64,000 nt of DNA from Micromonospora vinacea (GCF_015751785.1 NZ_JADOTY010000001.1:2914001-2978000), one strand, 5' to 3'. Positions 9,037 through 18,489 are shown, counted from the stretch's first letter. Translations and numbers: made by a program. Notes: a model not told the origin generated them from the sequence alone.

Positions 9037-10421
9037 GGCTGACCCTTCGGCAGGATCGCCACCAACTCGTCGTCCCGGCAGGCCAGTACGCCCTCGCGGG
9101 CGGCTGCCATCCGGCGTCGCTGCTCGGCCTCCGGCAGACTCACCAGCGCCTGGTACGCGCTCTCCTGCAGCGCCATCTCCTCAGGTGCCCATCCGGGCTG
9201 CGGGGCCGGTGGTCGACCGGTCAGCCAGGCGGCGGCGACCATCCGGGCCCGGTACACGTCGCCCCGTACCGACTGTTCGCCGCACTCCTGCTGCCAGGCG
9301 GCCTCCAGCAGGGACGGCAGGAAGTAGTCGTCGGACAGGTCGGCGTGGCCGAGGCGGTCGATCGTCGGGGTGTCGAAGACGACGGTGTCGGCGGAGTGCC
9401 GGGCCGGTGCCGGGTCCGGGTCCAGTCGTGCCCAGTAGGTGACCTGTTGGGTCTCCACCGCCCGGACCGGTGCGTTGGGCAACTTCGCCGCCATCATGCC
9501 GAGCGCCTGGCGGGCGGGGCCGACGACGTCGGGCAGCAGCGCGGCGTGCGCCCGCGTCACGCAGACCTGCGGACCGTCGTTGTCGCAGACCAGTTCGATG
9601 GCGACCGGGTCGACGACCGCCGCCCCGCGGGCTCCGCCGATGGGCAGGAGCGGGAGGGCGACCGCGAGACCGAGCACCGCCGGGAGCACGGCGAACGCGA
9701 TGGCGCGGCGACGGACCGCGCCGAGCAGCAGCAGGCCGGTCGCGGCCAGGGACCCCAACCACAGCGCCTGGAGCAGGCTGACCTTCGTCGCGATCGTCTG
9801 GAAGTCGTCCAGACCGGTGATCGCCGGGACGAGCAGCACCGCCGCCGGCTCCGGCCGGAATTGTGCGATCTCCGCGCCCGTGTCGGGTGCCATCGCCAAC
9901 TCCGGCACCAACCCCACCAGGACGAACCCGACCACGGCGAGGACCGGTGCGGTGATCACGCGGGGCACGGCCCGGCCGGCGGCCATGCCCAGCCAACCCG
10001 CGGCGATCAGCGCCGGAACGCCGACCGCGACGACGATGATCGTCGCGTTCGGGAAGTAGTTCGAGGTCGGCACCACCCATCCGGCCGCGATGAGGAAGAC
10101 CAGGAGGTACGCGGTCACCACCGAGACCGCGAGAGCGCCGGCGGTCGGGGCGACGCGCTGCCACCGTGGTCGGACGGTGCTGGCGAACAACTCGTTGACG
10201 CGGTGGCGCGCGTCGCGCCGCCCCATCCACGCCCCACCGGCCAGCGCGAGCGGCAACAGCACCATCAGCAGCGACCGGGCCATCACCGCCAGTTGCATCC
10301 ACCGCCCCGCGAAGAACTGGGTGGACGACAGCAGCAGCGCCGCGCCGGTCACCAGTATCAACAGGGCGGTGCCCAGCGCCGCCGAGCGGCGCAGCTCGAT
10401 GCGGAGGATGCGTCCCGTCAT
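9033..10421 (-). CDS. ABC-2 type transporter permease with large soluble C-terminal domain
   Basis: 462 residues. The first about 270 contain some seven membrane segments, beginning with an RILRIELRRS N-terminal helix typical of ABC-2 permeases. The last about 190 are hydrophilic, with several Cys (VCDNDGPQVCVTRAH) and a helix-rich end, which suggests an extracytoplasmic domain. It overlaps the upstream ATPase gene by 4 bases (ATGA) and the downstream permease by 4, so all three should be co-translated. The substrate is unknown. Confidence 0.75.
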   Translation of the reverse strand: MTGRILRIELRRSAALGTALLILVTGAALLLSSTQFFAGRWMQLAVMARSLLMVLLPLALAGGAWMGRRDARHRVNELFASTVRPRWQRVAPTAGALAVSVVTAYLLVFLIAAGWVVPTSNYFPNATIIVVAVGVPALIAAGWLGMAAGRAVPRVITAPVLAVVGFVLVGLVPELAMAPDTGAEIAQFRPEPAAVLLVPAITGLDDFQTIATKVSLLQALWLGSLAATGLLLLGAVRRRAIAFAVLPAVLGLAVALPLLPIGGARGAAVVDPVAIELVCDNDGPQVCVTRAHAALLPDVVGPARQALGMMAAKLPNAPVRAVETQQVTYWARLDPDPAPARHSADTVVFDTPTIDRLGHADLSDDYFLPSLLEAAWQQECGEQSVRGDVYRARMVAAAWLTGRPPAPQPGWAPEEMALQESAYQALVSLPEAEQRRRMAAAREGVLACRDDELVAILPKGQP

Positions 10422-11218
10422 GCCGACACCCGCTCTCGGTAGGCGCGCAGCACCGACGAGTAGCCACGTTCGGCGGCGCTGTCACCGGCGTCGCCCGCGG
10501 CACCCTGCTCGGTGAGCTGCCCGGTGGTGCCCTGCCACACCAGCCGGCCCTCACTGACCAGCACCACGTCGGAGCAGGCCACCGCGACGTCCTCGACCAG
10601 GTGGGTGGAGACGAGTACGCAACTGTCCAGGCCGATCTCCCGCAGCAGCTCGCGGAAGTCGAGGCGCTGCTCCGGGTCCAGGCCGACCGTCGGCTCGTCG
10701 AGCAGCAGCACCGCCGGATCGTTGACGATCGCCTGGGCGATGCCGGCGCGGCGCAGCATCCCGCCGGACAGCGTCTTCATCCGGGAGTCGGCGCGGTCCG
10801 CCAGCCCCACCCGTTCGACGGCCCGTTGCACAGCGCCGGGGATGGCCGCCTTCGGCATCTCCTTGAGCCAGGCGATGTACTCGACGAACTCCCGGACCGT
10901 GAAGCGCGGGTAGAAGCCGAAGTGCTGCGGCAGGTAGCCCAGGCCCCGGCGTACCTGGCGCAGGTCGGCGTTGCCGGTGACCTCGCCGCCGAGCAGTGTC
11001 AGCCGTCCACCGGCCGGCTTCACCACAGTGGCCAGGGCGCGCATCAACGTCGTCTTTCCGGCGCCGTTGGGGCCGAGCAGCCCGTGCACACCGGTGCCCA
11101 ACCTCAGGTCGAGCTCGTTGACCGCGAGGTGTCGGCCGGCCCGGACCTGCAACTTCTCGGCGTGCACCGCCCACGGATAGGTGGACGGAGCGGTCTCCGC
11201 CACGCTGACCGTACGCAT
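10418..11218 (-). CDS. ABC transporter ATP-binding protein
   Basis: Drives the two membrane proteins encoded downstream. Walker A is GPNGAGKTT, the signature is LSGGMLRRAG, Walker B is AVLLLDEPTVGLDP, and the switch His is in STHLVED. Two adjacent ATGs are possible (11221 and 11218); GGAGAG is 6 bases from the second and only 3 from the first, so I use the second. It resembles drug- or peptide-exporter ATPases. The gene follows the anti-sigma gene by about 35 bases on the same strand, so sigma, anti-sigma and exporter may form one operon. Confidence 0.9.
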   Translation of the reverse strand: MRTVSVAETAPSTYPWAVHAEKLQVRAGRHLAVNELDLRLGTGVHGLLGPNGAGKTTLMRALATVVKPAGGRLTLLGGEVTGNADLRQVRRGLGYLPQHFGFYPRFTVREFVEYIAWLKEMPKAAIPGAVQRAVERVGLADRADSRMKTLSGGMLRRAGIAQAIVNDPAVLLLDEPTVGLDPEQRLDFRELLREIGLDSCVLVSTHLVEDVAVACSDVVLVSEGRLVWQGTTGQLTEQGAAGDAGDSAAERGYSSVLRAYRERVSA

Positions 11219-11252
11219 CATGATCTCTCCATTCGGCAGTGGCTCGACGCCG

Positions 11253-12056
11253 TCATCGGTGCAGAAGGTTCTGGTGCGGTTCGTACGGCCGGCGCCGGCC
11301 CTGAACCAGCGCGACGGCCGTCAACGCCACGGTGGCCAGCGCCCACCAGGGCAGGCTGCCGCCGGTCAGGATCGCCGGCAGTCGCCCGTCGGCGAGGCTC
11401 GGTACGACCACACCGGCGGACCAGGCGACGGTCAACGCGAGTGCGGCCCGGTCGACCCCCACCACAGTGCCCAGCGCCAATGCGCCGGCGGTGAATCCCA
11501 GGACGGGCAGCAACCAGAGGCCGGGGGAGTGGCCGGTGACCCAGCCCGCCACCGCCAGCACCGGTATGACAGCCGACAGCACCCCCAACGTGCGGCGCAT
11601 CAGCAGCGCCAGGCCGGTGCGGGGCATGGTGGTTGTCAACTCCCAGGCCGGATCGAGGCGGCGGCTCCAGACCGCGGCCACCGGCAGCAGCGGCGCCACC
11701 GGCGCTACCAGCAGCACCAGCGACGGCAGGCTGTCGAACGTCCACTCGAACAGGGCGGCGGCCAGCATCAGCCCGGTGGCGGTGACCAGCCAGGGCAGGA
11801 CCCGGGCGGCGACCCCGGTGCGTCGCAGCCGGTGACGGCGTACCGGGCCCGGGCCGGTGGCGATGCCGGTGGCGATGTCGTCCGCCACCCGGTCCAGCAG
11901 GTCCCGCGTGCCCGGGTCGACGGCGTCGGCCAGCACCGCTCGGCAGGCGGCGCAGGTTTCCAGGTGCGCCTCGACCGCCCAGACGGTCGTGTCGTCGACG
12001 TCGGTGCCGCCGGAGGCGTACTGGGAGATGAGGGTGGGCGTCGGGTGAGTGGTCAT
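11253..12056 (-). CDS. Anti-sigma factor with zinc-finger N-terminus and membrane domain
   Basis: 267 residues. The N-terminal HLETCAAC is the HxxxCxxC of the ZAS/RsrA-type zinc finger that clamps ECF sigma factors. From about residue 85 there are some six membrane segments, so the signal is probably sensed at the membrane. The ATG at 12056 overlaps the sigma-factor stop (ATGA), the classic coupling of a sigma with its own inhibitor. The exporter genes downstream are likely targets or part of the response. I chose this start because the longer open frame only continues through the sigma gene. Confidence 0.85.
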   Translation of the reverse strand: MTTHPTPTLISQYASGGTDVDDTTVWAVEAHLETCAACRAVLADAVDPGTRDLLDRVADDIATGIATGPGPVRRHRLRRTGVAARVLPWLVTATGLMLAAALFEWTFDSLPSLVLLVAPVAPLLPVAAVWSRRLDPAWELTTTMPRTGLALLMRRTLGVLSAVIPVLAVAGWVTGHSPGLWLLPVLGFTAGALALGTVVGVDRAALALTVAWSAGVVVPSLADGRLPAILTGGSLPWWALATVALTAVALVQGRRRPYEPHQNLLHR

Positions 12057-12604
12057 GACAGCGCCTCCCGGAGGGCGATTCGGGCCCGGCGGGCCCGCGT
12101 CTTCACGGTCCCCTCCGGCATGCCGAGCAGCAGTGCGGTCTCCCGCGCGGTCAACCCGTCCAGGACCATCGAGCGCAGCACCTGGCGGAGTTCCGCCGGC
12201 AGTTCGTGCAGGGCCCGCTCCAGGTTGGCGTCCATCCCGCCGGCCAGCGCCTCGTCCTCGGCGGCCGGGGCCACGGTCTCGAAGGTCCGCACCGAAGGGA
12301 TCCGCTCCCGTCGGGCCCGGTGGCGGAACGCGTCGATCAGCCGGTGCGCGGCGATCGTCCACAACCAACCCACAGCGCTGCCGGAGGCGGAGGACTGTGC
12401 CTGGCTGCCGGCCGATCGCCAGACCGCCAGGTACGTCTCCTGCAGCACCTCGGCCACCACGTCCTCGTCGGCGCAGCGCCGACGCAGTCGCGCGGTCAGC
12501 CACGGGGCGGTACGCCGGTACAGCGCGTCGAACGCGCTCCGGTCGCCCCGCGCGACGCGGCGAAGAAGTTCACCCTCGTCGAGCCCGTCCAGACTTCGTT
12601 TCAC
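12053..12604 (-). CDS. ECF-type RNA polymerase sigma factor
   Basis: 183 residues from GTG 12604. Region 2 (about residues 10-80) includes DRSAFDALYRR and VVAEVLQETYLAVW. Region 4 (about 125-180) includes LPAELRQVLRSMVLDGLT and a helix-turn-helix MPEGTVKTRARRARIALRE. No strong ribosome site precedes this GTG, but upstream codons in the open frame look non-coding. Coupled to the membrane anti-sigma gene. A perfect Crp-type palindrome lies 45 bases upstream, so the gene may answer to a cAMP-receptor-like regulator as well as to itself. Confidence 0.85.
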   Translation of the reverse strand: MKRSLDGLDEGELLRRVARGDRSAFDALYRRTAPWLTARLRRRCADEDVVAEVLQETYLAVWRSAGSQAQSSASGSAVGWLWTIAAHRLIDAFRHRARRERIPSVRTFETVAPAAEDEALAGGMDANLERALHELPAELRQVLRSMVLDGLTARETALLLGMPEGTVKTRARRARIALREALS

Positions 12605-12910
12605 ACCAGGCAAGACGACGCGTACCCCGACCCCGGTTCTGGTTCTTCTGTGATTCAGGTCACACACGGTGCGGCCGGGTGGGTCGGGGTGACTCCCCCC
12701 ACACCGGGAACGTCGCCCGCCGCGGAGGTGTTGCCGAGCGAGAGGATCACCCTCGGATGATCGCCCCACCCGGCCACCCCCGCCACGACCCCTGCCTCGT
12801 CACGTCCAACGATGCCCACCGTCGGGCACCCACGCCATGCCGCCGCTCCCCGCGGTCCCGGTGACGCCCCGCGCCGCCGCGCGTGACGACGCACCCGCAG
12901 AGAGATCGAG
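12605..12910. other. Gene-free divergent region between sigma factor and efflux pump genes
   Basis: 306 bases with no plausible coding frame. It holds the Crp-type site described separately and presumably the promoters of both divergent genes. Beyond a few short GC hairpins I see nothing else I can name. Confidence 0.6.
12649..12664. promoter_or_regulatory. Crp/GlxR-type operator
   Basis: TGTGATTCAGGTCACA is a perfect match to TGTGA-N6-TCACA, the consensus of Crp-family regulators including actinobacterial Crp/GlxR. It is centred about 52 bases upstream of the sigma-factor GTG. Confidence 0.6.
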
Positions 12911-14203
12911 ATGATGAAGCAGCTGGTGGAGAAGACCGGACCCGATTCCGACGTCGCGCACGAGGTTCTGCCCGGCGACCTGATGACCAACCGTCAGCGG
13001 GCGCAGCTCGTCCTCGTGCTGGGCGCGTTGATCGCGATCGGCCCGTTGACCATCGACATGTACCTGCCCGCGCTGCCCGCCATCACGGCGGGCCTGCAGA
13101 CCACCGAGACCGCTGTGCAGTTGACGCTGACCGGCACGCTGGTCGGCCTTGCGTTGGGCCAGTTGCTGATCGGGCCGCTCTCCGACGTGGTCGGGCGGCG
13201 GGTGCCGTTGCTGGCCGGGTTGGCCGCGCACATCGTGGCCTCCGTGCTGTGCGTCTTCGCGCCCAACATCGCGGTGCTCGGCGGGCTGCGCGTACTCCAG
13301 GGGCTCGGCGTCGCGGCGGCCACCGTGGTCGCGACGGCAGTGGTCCGCGACCTGTTCAGCGGGGCCTCCTTCGCCCGGATCTTCTCCCGGCTGATGCTCG
13401 TCATGGGCCTGGCGCCCATCCTCGCGCCCACGCTGGGCAGTGGCCTGCTGAGCTGGACCGACTGGCGGGGTGTCTTCGCGGCGTTGGCGGTGCTGGGCGC
13501 GTTGCTGATCGTCGTGGCCGCGGTCCGGCTCCCGGAGACCCTTCCGGTGGCGCGTCGGCGGCACGGTGGGGTGCGCGCCACAGTGCGCGACTACCGGGGA
13601 CTGGTCAACGACCGGGCGTTCGTCGGCCTGGTGCTGGTCGCCGGGCTGGCAATGGCCGCCCTGTTCGCGTACGTCTCGGGTTCGTCGTTCGTGCTCCAGC
13701 AGGAGTACGGCCTCGACGAGCAGCAGTTCGGCATCGCCTTCGGGGCCGGGGCGGTGGGCCTGATCGGGGCCACCCAGTTCAACGTGCGGCTGCTGCGCCG
13801 CTGCACGCCGCAGCAGATCCTGGTCAGCGCCCTGATCGCCGGCACGGCGGCCGGCCTGCTGCTGGTCATGTTCGCGGCGACCGGCTTCGGTGGCCTGGGC
13901 ACCCTGCTCGCGTCCCTGTGGCTGGTCCTGGCCGCCGCCGGCCTCGCCCTGCCGAACGCACCGGCGCTGGCCATGAGTCGGCACAGCGAGGCCGCTGGCA
14001 CCGCCGCGGCGCTGCTCGGCGCGGTGCAGTTCGGCATCGGAGCGGTGTCGGCGCCACTGGCCGGTCTGTTCGGCACCGGGAGCGTACCGATGGCGATCGT
14101 CATCGCGGGCGGCATGGCCGCCGCGCTGATCGTCATGCTCCTCGTCGTACCCCGCGCCACCCTCGGCACTGTCGACAGCGACCTGGCGGTCGCGCTGCAC
14201 TAG
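12911..14203 (+). CDS. Bcr/CflA-family multidrug efflux transporter (MFS)
   Basis: 430 residues with the 12-helix layout of the DHA1 drug/proton antiporters. Motif A is GPLSDVVGRRVPLL between helices 2 and 3. The first helix carries the Bcr/CflA signature PLTIDMYLPALP. A 30-residue polar N-terminus precedes helix 1. Start ATG 12911; ATG 12914 is equally possible after GAGATCGAG. Monocistronic, ending in a strong hairpin. The substrate (bicyclomycin, chloramphenicol or other) cannot be read from sequence. Confidence 0.88.
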   Translation: MMKQLVEKTGPDSDVAHEVLPGDLMTNRQRAQLVLVLGALIAIGPLTIDMYLPALPAITAGLQTTETAVQLTLTGTLVGLALGQLLIGPLSDVVGRRVPLLAGLAAHIVASVLCVFAPNIAVLGGLRVLQGLGVAAATVVATAVVRDLFSGASFARIFSRLMLVMGLAPILAPTLGSGLLSWTDWRGVFAALAVLGALLIVVAAVRLPETLPVARRRHGGVRATVRDYRGLVNDRAFVGLVLVAGLAMAALFAYVSGSSFVLQQEYGLDEQQFGIAFGAGAVGLIGATQFNVRLLRRCTPQQILVSALIAGTAAGLLLVMFAATGFGGLGTLLASLWLVLAAAGLALPNAPALAMSRHSEAAGTAAALLGAVQFGIGAVSAPLAGLFGTGSVPMAIVIAGGMAAALIVMLLVVPRATLGTVDSDLAVALH

Positions 14204-14219
14204 CCCGGAAGGGACGAAA

Positions 14220-14247
14220 GGGGCGGGCCGGTCCACCGGCCCGCCCC
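14220..14247. terminator. Strong GC hairpin between convergent genes
   Basis: GGGGCGGGCCGGT pairs perfectly with its complement across a two-base loop, 17 bases after the efflux-pump stop and 6 bases from the end of the convergent membrane-protein gene. Probably terminates both. Confidence 0.75.
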
Positions 14248-14252
14248 GACGA

Positions 14253-14924
14253 TCAGCGGATCTCGGTGGTGTCCTCGGGGCGCGGCTGACCGCGCGGTGG
14301 GGCGGACCAGGGTGACTCGCCACCCACCCTGCGGGGCAACGGGTCGGTCGGTGTCGAGTCGGCCGGGTAACCCAGAGTGAGGGGCGCGGTGTCGCGCTCG
14401 GCGGGTGCGGGGGCCGGCCAGTCGGTCATTGTGAAGTCGTCGTCGCGGGGGCCTCCGTCCGACGCGGGGGTGGGTGCCGTGGTCGGCTCGGTCGCCGGGG
14501 TCGGCCACTGCCGCCAACGCTGTTGGCTGAACGTGGCCATCAGCAGCAGCAGGCCGATCAGGAAGAGCGTGCCGTTCTCCACGGGCAGCCGCAGCGGCAG
14601 TGGATCGCCGAACACCTTCCACTCGTGCGGGATCGCGTCCCGCACGGAGAAGGGCGCCACGAACATCCCGATGTACGGGGTGACCAGCAGCGCACCGGCC
14701 ACCAACGGGCCCAGCGGTGAGAAGCGCAGCGTGCCGAGCAGGCCCAGCAGGACACCGCCGACACCGAGGTAGACGGCCGGCTCGATCAGGTTGGCGGTGT
14801 TGAACGTGCCGATCTCCACCCAGCGGTCGACCGTCCGGCTCGACCCGTCCTGCCCGAGTGTGACCAGCACCCAGGTGATGGGCGCCACCACCAGCCCGGC
14901 GAGGAAGCTCCAGAGATGTCGCAT
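14253..14924 (-). CDS. Membrane protein of unknown function
   Basis: 223 residues. About four membrane segments lie in the first 135 residues (near 4-24, 47-66, 70-90 and 115-135), followed by a Pro/Thr/Asp-rich cytoplasmic-type tail of about 85 residues. No enzymatic motif. Head-to-head with the thioesterase gene, 23 bases apart. I do not recognise the family. Confidence 0.75.
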   Translation of the reverse strand: MRHLWSFLAGLVVAPITWVLVTLGQDGSSRTVDRWVEIGTFNTANLIEPAVYLGVGGVLLGLLGTLRFSPLGPLVAGALLVTPYIGMFVAPFSVRDAIPHEWKVFGDPLPLRLPVENGTLFLIGLLLLMATFSQQRWRQWPTPATEPTTAPTPASDGGPRDDDFTMTDWPAPAPAERDTAPLTLGYPADSTPTDPLPRRVGGESPWSAPPRGQPRPEDTTEIR

Positions 14925-14947
14925 CCGCGCACCGTACCGTTTTCGCC

Positions 14948-15466
14948 ATGACTGAGCACCTCTCCGCCGCTCCGAACGGCAAGCCGACGTCGTACTCGCG
15001 CGTCACTCTCAGCAAGATCATGACCGCGGTGGACGTGAACCTCTACGGCACCGTGCACGGCGGGGTTCTGATGAAGTTCGTCGACGACGTGGCCGGGGCC
15101 GCAGCCGCCCGGCACAGCGGCGGAACCGCGGTGACCGCGGCGATCGACGAGATCGTCTTCTCTGAGGCGGTCCGGGTCGGCGACCTGGTGCACGCGCACG
15201 CTCAGGTCAACTGGACCGGCCAGACCTCCATGGAGGTGGGTGTGCGGGTGGTCGCCGAGCGGTGGGACTCGGCCGAGGACGCGCCGGTCCGGGTGGCCAC
15301 CGCGTACCTGGTGTTCGTCGGTGTGGACGTGGGTGGGGCGCCGCGGGTGGTCCGCCCGGTGCTGCCGGAGACGGCGGAGGACGAGCGCCGGTACCGGGAG
15401 GCGGAGATCCGCCGGGCGCACCGCCTCGCCCGCCGCCGCGCCATCCAGGCTCACCGCGCTGGCTGA
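14948..15466 (+). CDS. Acyl-CoA thioesterase (hotdog fold)
   Basis: 172 residues. The hotdog-domain motif NLYGTVHGGVLMKFVDD, with the conserved Asn and the HGG turn, matches the YciA/acyl-CoA thioester hydrolase family, which releases free acids from acyl-CoA. The C-terminus is an Arg/Glu-rich helix. It starts at ATG 14948, seven bases after TACCGT with no Shine-Dalgarno, so the mRNA is probably leaderless. The acetoacetyl-CoA synthetase downstream is 143 bases away and has its own ribosome site. Confidence 0.85.
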   Translation: MTEHLSAAPNGKPTSYSRVTLSKIMTAVDVNLYGTVHGGVLMKFVDDVAGAAAARHSGGTAVTAAIDEIVFSEAVRVGDLVHAHAQVNWTGQTSMEVGVRVVAERWDSAEDAPVRVATAYLVFVGVDVGGAPRVVRPVLPETAEDERRYREAEIRRAHRLARRRAIQAHRAG

Positions 15467-15609
15467 CCCACATGAGATGGCGGGGTGGAGTGTGGGTCGG
15501 GCACGCGTCGGTTGGCCTACCCGGTGCGCAGAATGGCGCTTCGAGGTAGGGCAAGATGGCGCCACGGCCCAGTCACAGTGTCGTGTCGGGCCAGGGGGAG
15601 GGTGGAGCA

Positions 15610-17592
15610 GTGGGTGACATGCTGTGGGCGCCGCCGGCGGACGTACGCGAGCGGTCCCGGATCGGCGCCTACCTGCGCTGGCTGCGGGAGCACCGCGGGT
15701 TGGACTTCGCCGACTACGACGCGCTGTGGCGCTGGTCCACCACCGACCTGGACGGGTTCTGGAGCTCGATCTGGGACCACTTCGAGGTGATCGCGCACAC
15801 CCCGCCGACCGCCACCCTGGCCGAGCGGGGGATGCCCGGCGCCCGCTGGTTCCCCGGCGCCACGCTCAACTACGCCGAGAACGTGCTGCGGATGCCGGGG
15901 CGGGCCGACGACGACCCGGTGGTGATCTCACACGGGCAGACCCGAGCGCCGGTCACGCTGACCGCCGGGGAGCTGCGCGAGCAGGTCCGCCGGGTGTCGG
16001 CCGGGCTGCGCCGGCTCGGCGTCACCGCCGGTGACCGGGTGGCGGCGTACGCCCCGAACATCGCCGAGACGTACGTCCTGCTGCTGGCCACCGCCAGCCT
16101 GGGGGCGATCTTCTCGTCCTGCGCGCCCGAGTTCGGCACCCGCAGCGTCACCGACCGCTGGCAGCAGATCGAACCGACAGTGCTGGTCGCCGTGGACGGC
16201 TACCGGTACGGCGACAAGCCGGTGGACCGGCGTGCCGAGGTCGCCGCGATCCGGGCCGCCCTGCCGTCGCTGCGACACACCGTCAGCATCGGCTACCTCG
16301 ACCCGGCCGGCCCCGCGCCCGAGGGCGCGTTGAGCTGGGCCGAGCTGGCCGCGCCCACCGACGAGCCGTCGACGTTCACGCCGGTGCCGTTCGACCACCC
16401 GCTCTACGTGCTCTACTCCTCGGGCACCACCGGGCTGCCCAAGCCGATCGTGCACGGCCACGGCGGCATCCTGCTGGAGCACCTGAAGATGCTCGCCCTG
16501 CACCACGACCTGGGCCCGGCCGACCGGTTCTTCTGGTTCACCACCACCGGTTGGATGATGTGGAACTTCCTGGTCTCCGGCCCGGCGGTGGGCGCGGCCA
16601 TCGTGCTCTTCGACGGCAACCCAGGCCACCCGGACCTCGGCGGGCTGTGGCGGCTGGCGGCGCAGACCGGTACGACGTACTTCGGCACCTCCGCGCCGTA
16701 CCTGCTGGCCTGCCGCAAGGCCGGGTTGGTCCCCCGGGACGTCGCCGACCTGTCGGCGCTGCGCGGTGTGGGTTCCACCGGCGCGCCGCTGCCCGCCGAG
16801 GGCTTCCGCTGGGTGTACGAGACCGTCGGCGACCACCTCCAGCTCCAGTCGCTCTCCGGTGGCACCGACGTGTGCACCGGTTTCGTCGGTGGGGTGCCGC
16901 TGCTGCCGGTGTACGCCGGTGAGATCGCCTGCCGGGCGTTGGGCGCCAAGGTGGAGGCCCGTTCCGCCGACGGCACCCCGGTCATCGGCGAGCTGGGCGA
17001 ACTGGTGATCACCGAACCGATGCCGAGCATGCCGGTGGGCTTCTGGAACGACCCGGACGGCACCCGCTACCGCGAGGCGTACTTCGACGTCTACCCGGGC
17101 GTCTGGCGGCACGGTGACTGGATCACCATCAACGAGCGCGGTGGCTGCGTGATCACCGGGCGCTCCGACGCCACCCTCAACCGAGGCGGGGTACGCCTGG
17201 GCACCGCCGAGTTCTACTCGGTGGTGGAAGGGCTCGACGAGGTACTCGACTCGGTCGTCGTCCACCTGGAGGACGACGAGGGCGGCGCCGGTGAGCTGCT
17301 GCTCTTCGTGGTGCTGGCCGAGGGTCTGGAGTTGGACGACCCGATGCGCGCGAAGATCTGCCGTGAACTGCGGACGGCGCTCTCACCCCGGCACGTGCCC
17401 GACGAGATCCACCAGGTGCGTTCGGTGCCCCGTACCCTCTCGGCGAAGAAGCTGGAGGTGCCGGTCAAGAAGATCCTCACCGGCACCCCGCTGGACCAGG
17501 CGGCGGCCAAGGGCGCCCTGGCCAACCCCGAGTCCCTGACCGCCTTCGTCGCCCTGGCCCAGCGCCGAGCCACCGACAGCACGCCCGCCTGA
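15610..17592 (+). CDS. Acetoacetyl-CoA synthetase
   Basis: Activates acetoacetate to acetoacetyl-CoA through an adenylate. 660 residues from GTG 15610, which follows GGGGGAGGG; the open frame begins 54 bases earlier. The N-terminal acetyl-CoA-synthetase-like cap contains FPGATLNYAENVL. The ATP loop is LYSSGTTGLPKPIVHG, the A5-type segment is SLSGGTDVCTGF, the A7/A8 segment includes WRHGDWITINERGG, and the catalytic Lys region near the end is RTLSAKKLEVPVKKIL. Family length is 650-660, so it is full length. SGGTDVCT and the overall length favour acetoacetyl- over acetyl-CoA synthetase. Confidence 0.9.
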   Translation: MGDMLWAPPADVRERSRIGAYLRWLREHRGLDFADYDALWRWSTTDLDGFWSSIWDHFEVIAHTPPTATLAERGMPGARWFPGATLNYAENVLRMPGRADDDPVVISHGQTRAPVTLTAGELREQVRRVSAGLRRLGVTAGDRVAAYAPNIAETYVLLLATASLGAIFSSCAPEFGTRSVTDRWQQIEPTVLVAVDGYRYGDKPVDRRAEVAAIRAALPSLRHTVSIGYLDPAGPAPEGALSWAELAAPTDEPSTFTPVPFDHPLYVLYSSGTTGLPKPIVHGHGGILLEHLKMLALHHDLGPADRFFWFTTTGWMMWNFLVSGPAVGAAIVLFDGNPGHPDLGGLWRLAAQTGTTYFGTSAPYLLACRKAGLVPRDVADLSALRGVGSTGAPLPAEGFRWVYETVGDHLQLQSLSGGTDVCTGFVGGVPLLPVYAGEIACRALGAKVEARSADGTPVIGELGELVITEPMPSMPVGFWNDPDGTRYREAYFDVYPGVWRHGDWITINERGGCVITGRSDATLNRGGVRLGTAEFYSVVEGLDEVLDSVVVHLEDDEGGAGELLLFVVLAEGLELDDPMRAKICRELRTALSPRHVPDEIHQVRSVPRTLSAKKLEVPVKKILTGTPLDQAAAKGALANPESLTAFVALAQRRATDSTPA

Positions 17593-17666
17593 CAGCAACC
17601 GCGTGGCGGCGCGCTGGTGCGCGGGCCGGGCATGGCGAGAGTCGGGGCCATGGGCTGTCGCGACCC

Positions 17667-17735
17667 CTTTGCTCTGCTTCAACAGACGCAACAGTTTGGG
17701 TCTCGGAGCGTTGCGTCCGGTGAAGCAGAGCAAAG
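17667..17735. repeat. 26-nt inverted repeat between convergent genes
   Basis: Arms 17667-17692 and 17710-17735 match at 24 of 26 positions around a 17-nt loop; the arm begins CTTTGCTCTGCTTCA. It is 75 bases after the acetoacetyl-CoA synthetase stop. It has the same layout as the other 3' repeats here but an unrelated sequence. Confidence 0.75.
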
Positions 17736-17799
17736 GGCGCTCACACCCATCGGCCCCCGACGCCGCCGGGCGCCCAACCGGACACGGCGGGCGGCCCGC

Positions 17800-18489
17800 T
17801 CAGGGGAGGGTGTGGGTGACCTTTTCGGTGGCCTGGCGGCTGGCCAGACGGGTCGGGTCGAGACTCCCGCAGAGGACCACTGTGGCGGCCCGGGTCAGCG
17901 GGGCCAGCAGCCAGTCGACCGGATCGGGGTGCCGGGCGGCGTCGATGAGGACCCGGGCGCCGGGGAGGATGCCCAGCTCGGTGGCGCGGGACTCGGCGCG
18001 GCCCAGCAGGTGCGCGTCGGAGGGGCCCGGGCCGGACTGCGGCGTGAAGTGGTCGCCGTGGCCGCGTACCTCGACGACGTAGTCGGCGAACCCCGGCGGC
18101 ACCTGCCGTAGCGGGGCGGCGAGCGGGGCCAGCCCGAGCGCGTACCGCTCGTCGGCGGACCAGGACTGCGCCTCGTCGAACTGGTCGACGGCGGCGAAGA
18201 GTACCCCCACGTCGCCCGGCGTGTCGACCACGCTCAGCTTGGCCGACCAGCAGCCCAGCAGCACCGCAGCGGTCTGCCAGTGTGGCGGCAGCAGCACCCC
18301 GGCCGGAGTGCCCGGCGCGAGGCCGACCTCGTCGACGAGAAGGTTGGCGGTCTTCGCCACCCAGTTGGCCAGGGTGGCGCCGGAAAGTTCGGTGCGGTCG
18401 CCGGTGGCGTCGTCGTACCAGGTGAGCAGCGGTCGGGTCGGGTCGGTCGCGATCGCGTCGGCGAACACCCGGGCAATGTTGTCGGCCAT
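17800..18489 (-). CDS. TIGR03089 family protein (truncated AMP-binding-like)
   Basis: 229 residues. It resembles only the N-terminal part of an adenylate-forming enzyme: a TWYDDATGDRTELSG start, then NWVAKTANLLVDEVG. It lacks the ATP loop and the C-terminal domain, as is normal for this actinobacterial family of unknown function. I start at ATG 18489; longer frames run into the divergent promoter. It lies beside mannose-related glycosyltransferase genes, an association I know from other actinomycetes. Confidence 0.8.
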   Translation of the reverse strand: MADNIARVFADAIATDPTRPLLTWYDDATGDRTELSGATLANWVAKTANLLVDEVGLAPGTPAGVLLPPHWQTAAVLLGCWSAKLSVVDTPGDVGVLFAAVDQFDEAQSWSADERYALGLAPLAAPLRQVPPGFADYVVEVRGHGDHFTPQSGPGPSDAHLLGRAESRATELGILPGARVLIDAARHPDPVDWLLAPLTRAATVVLCGSLDPTRLASRQATEKVTHTLP

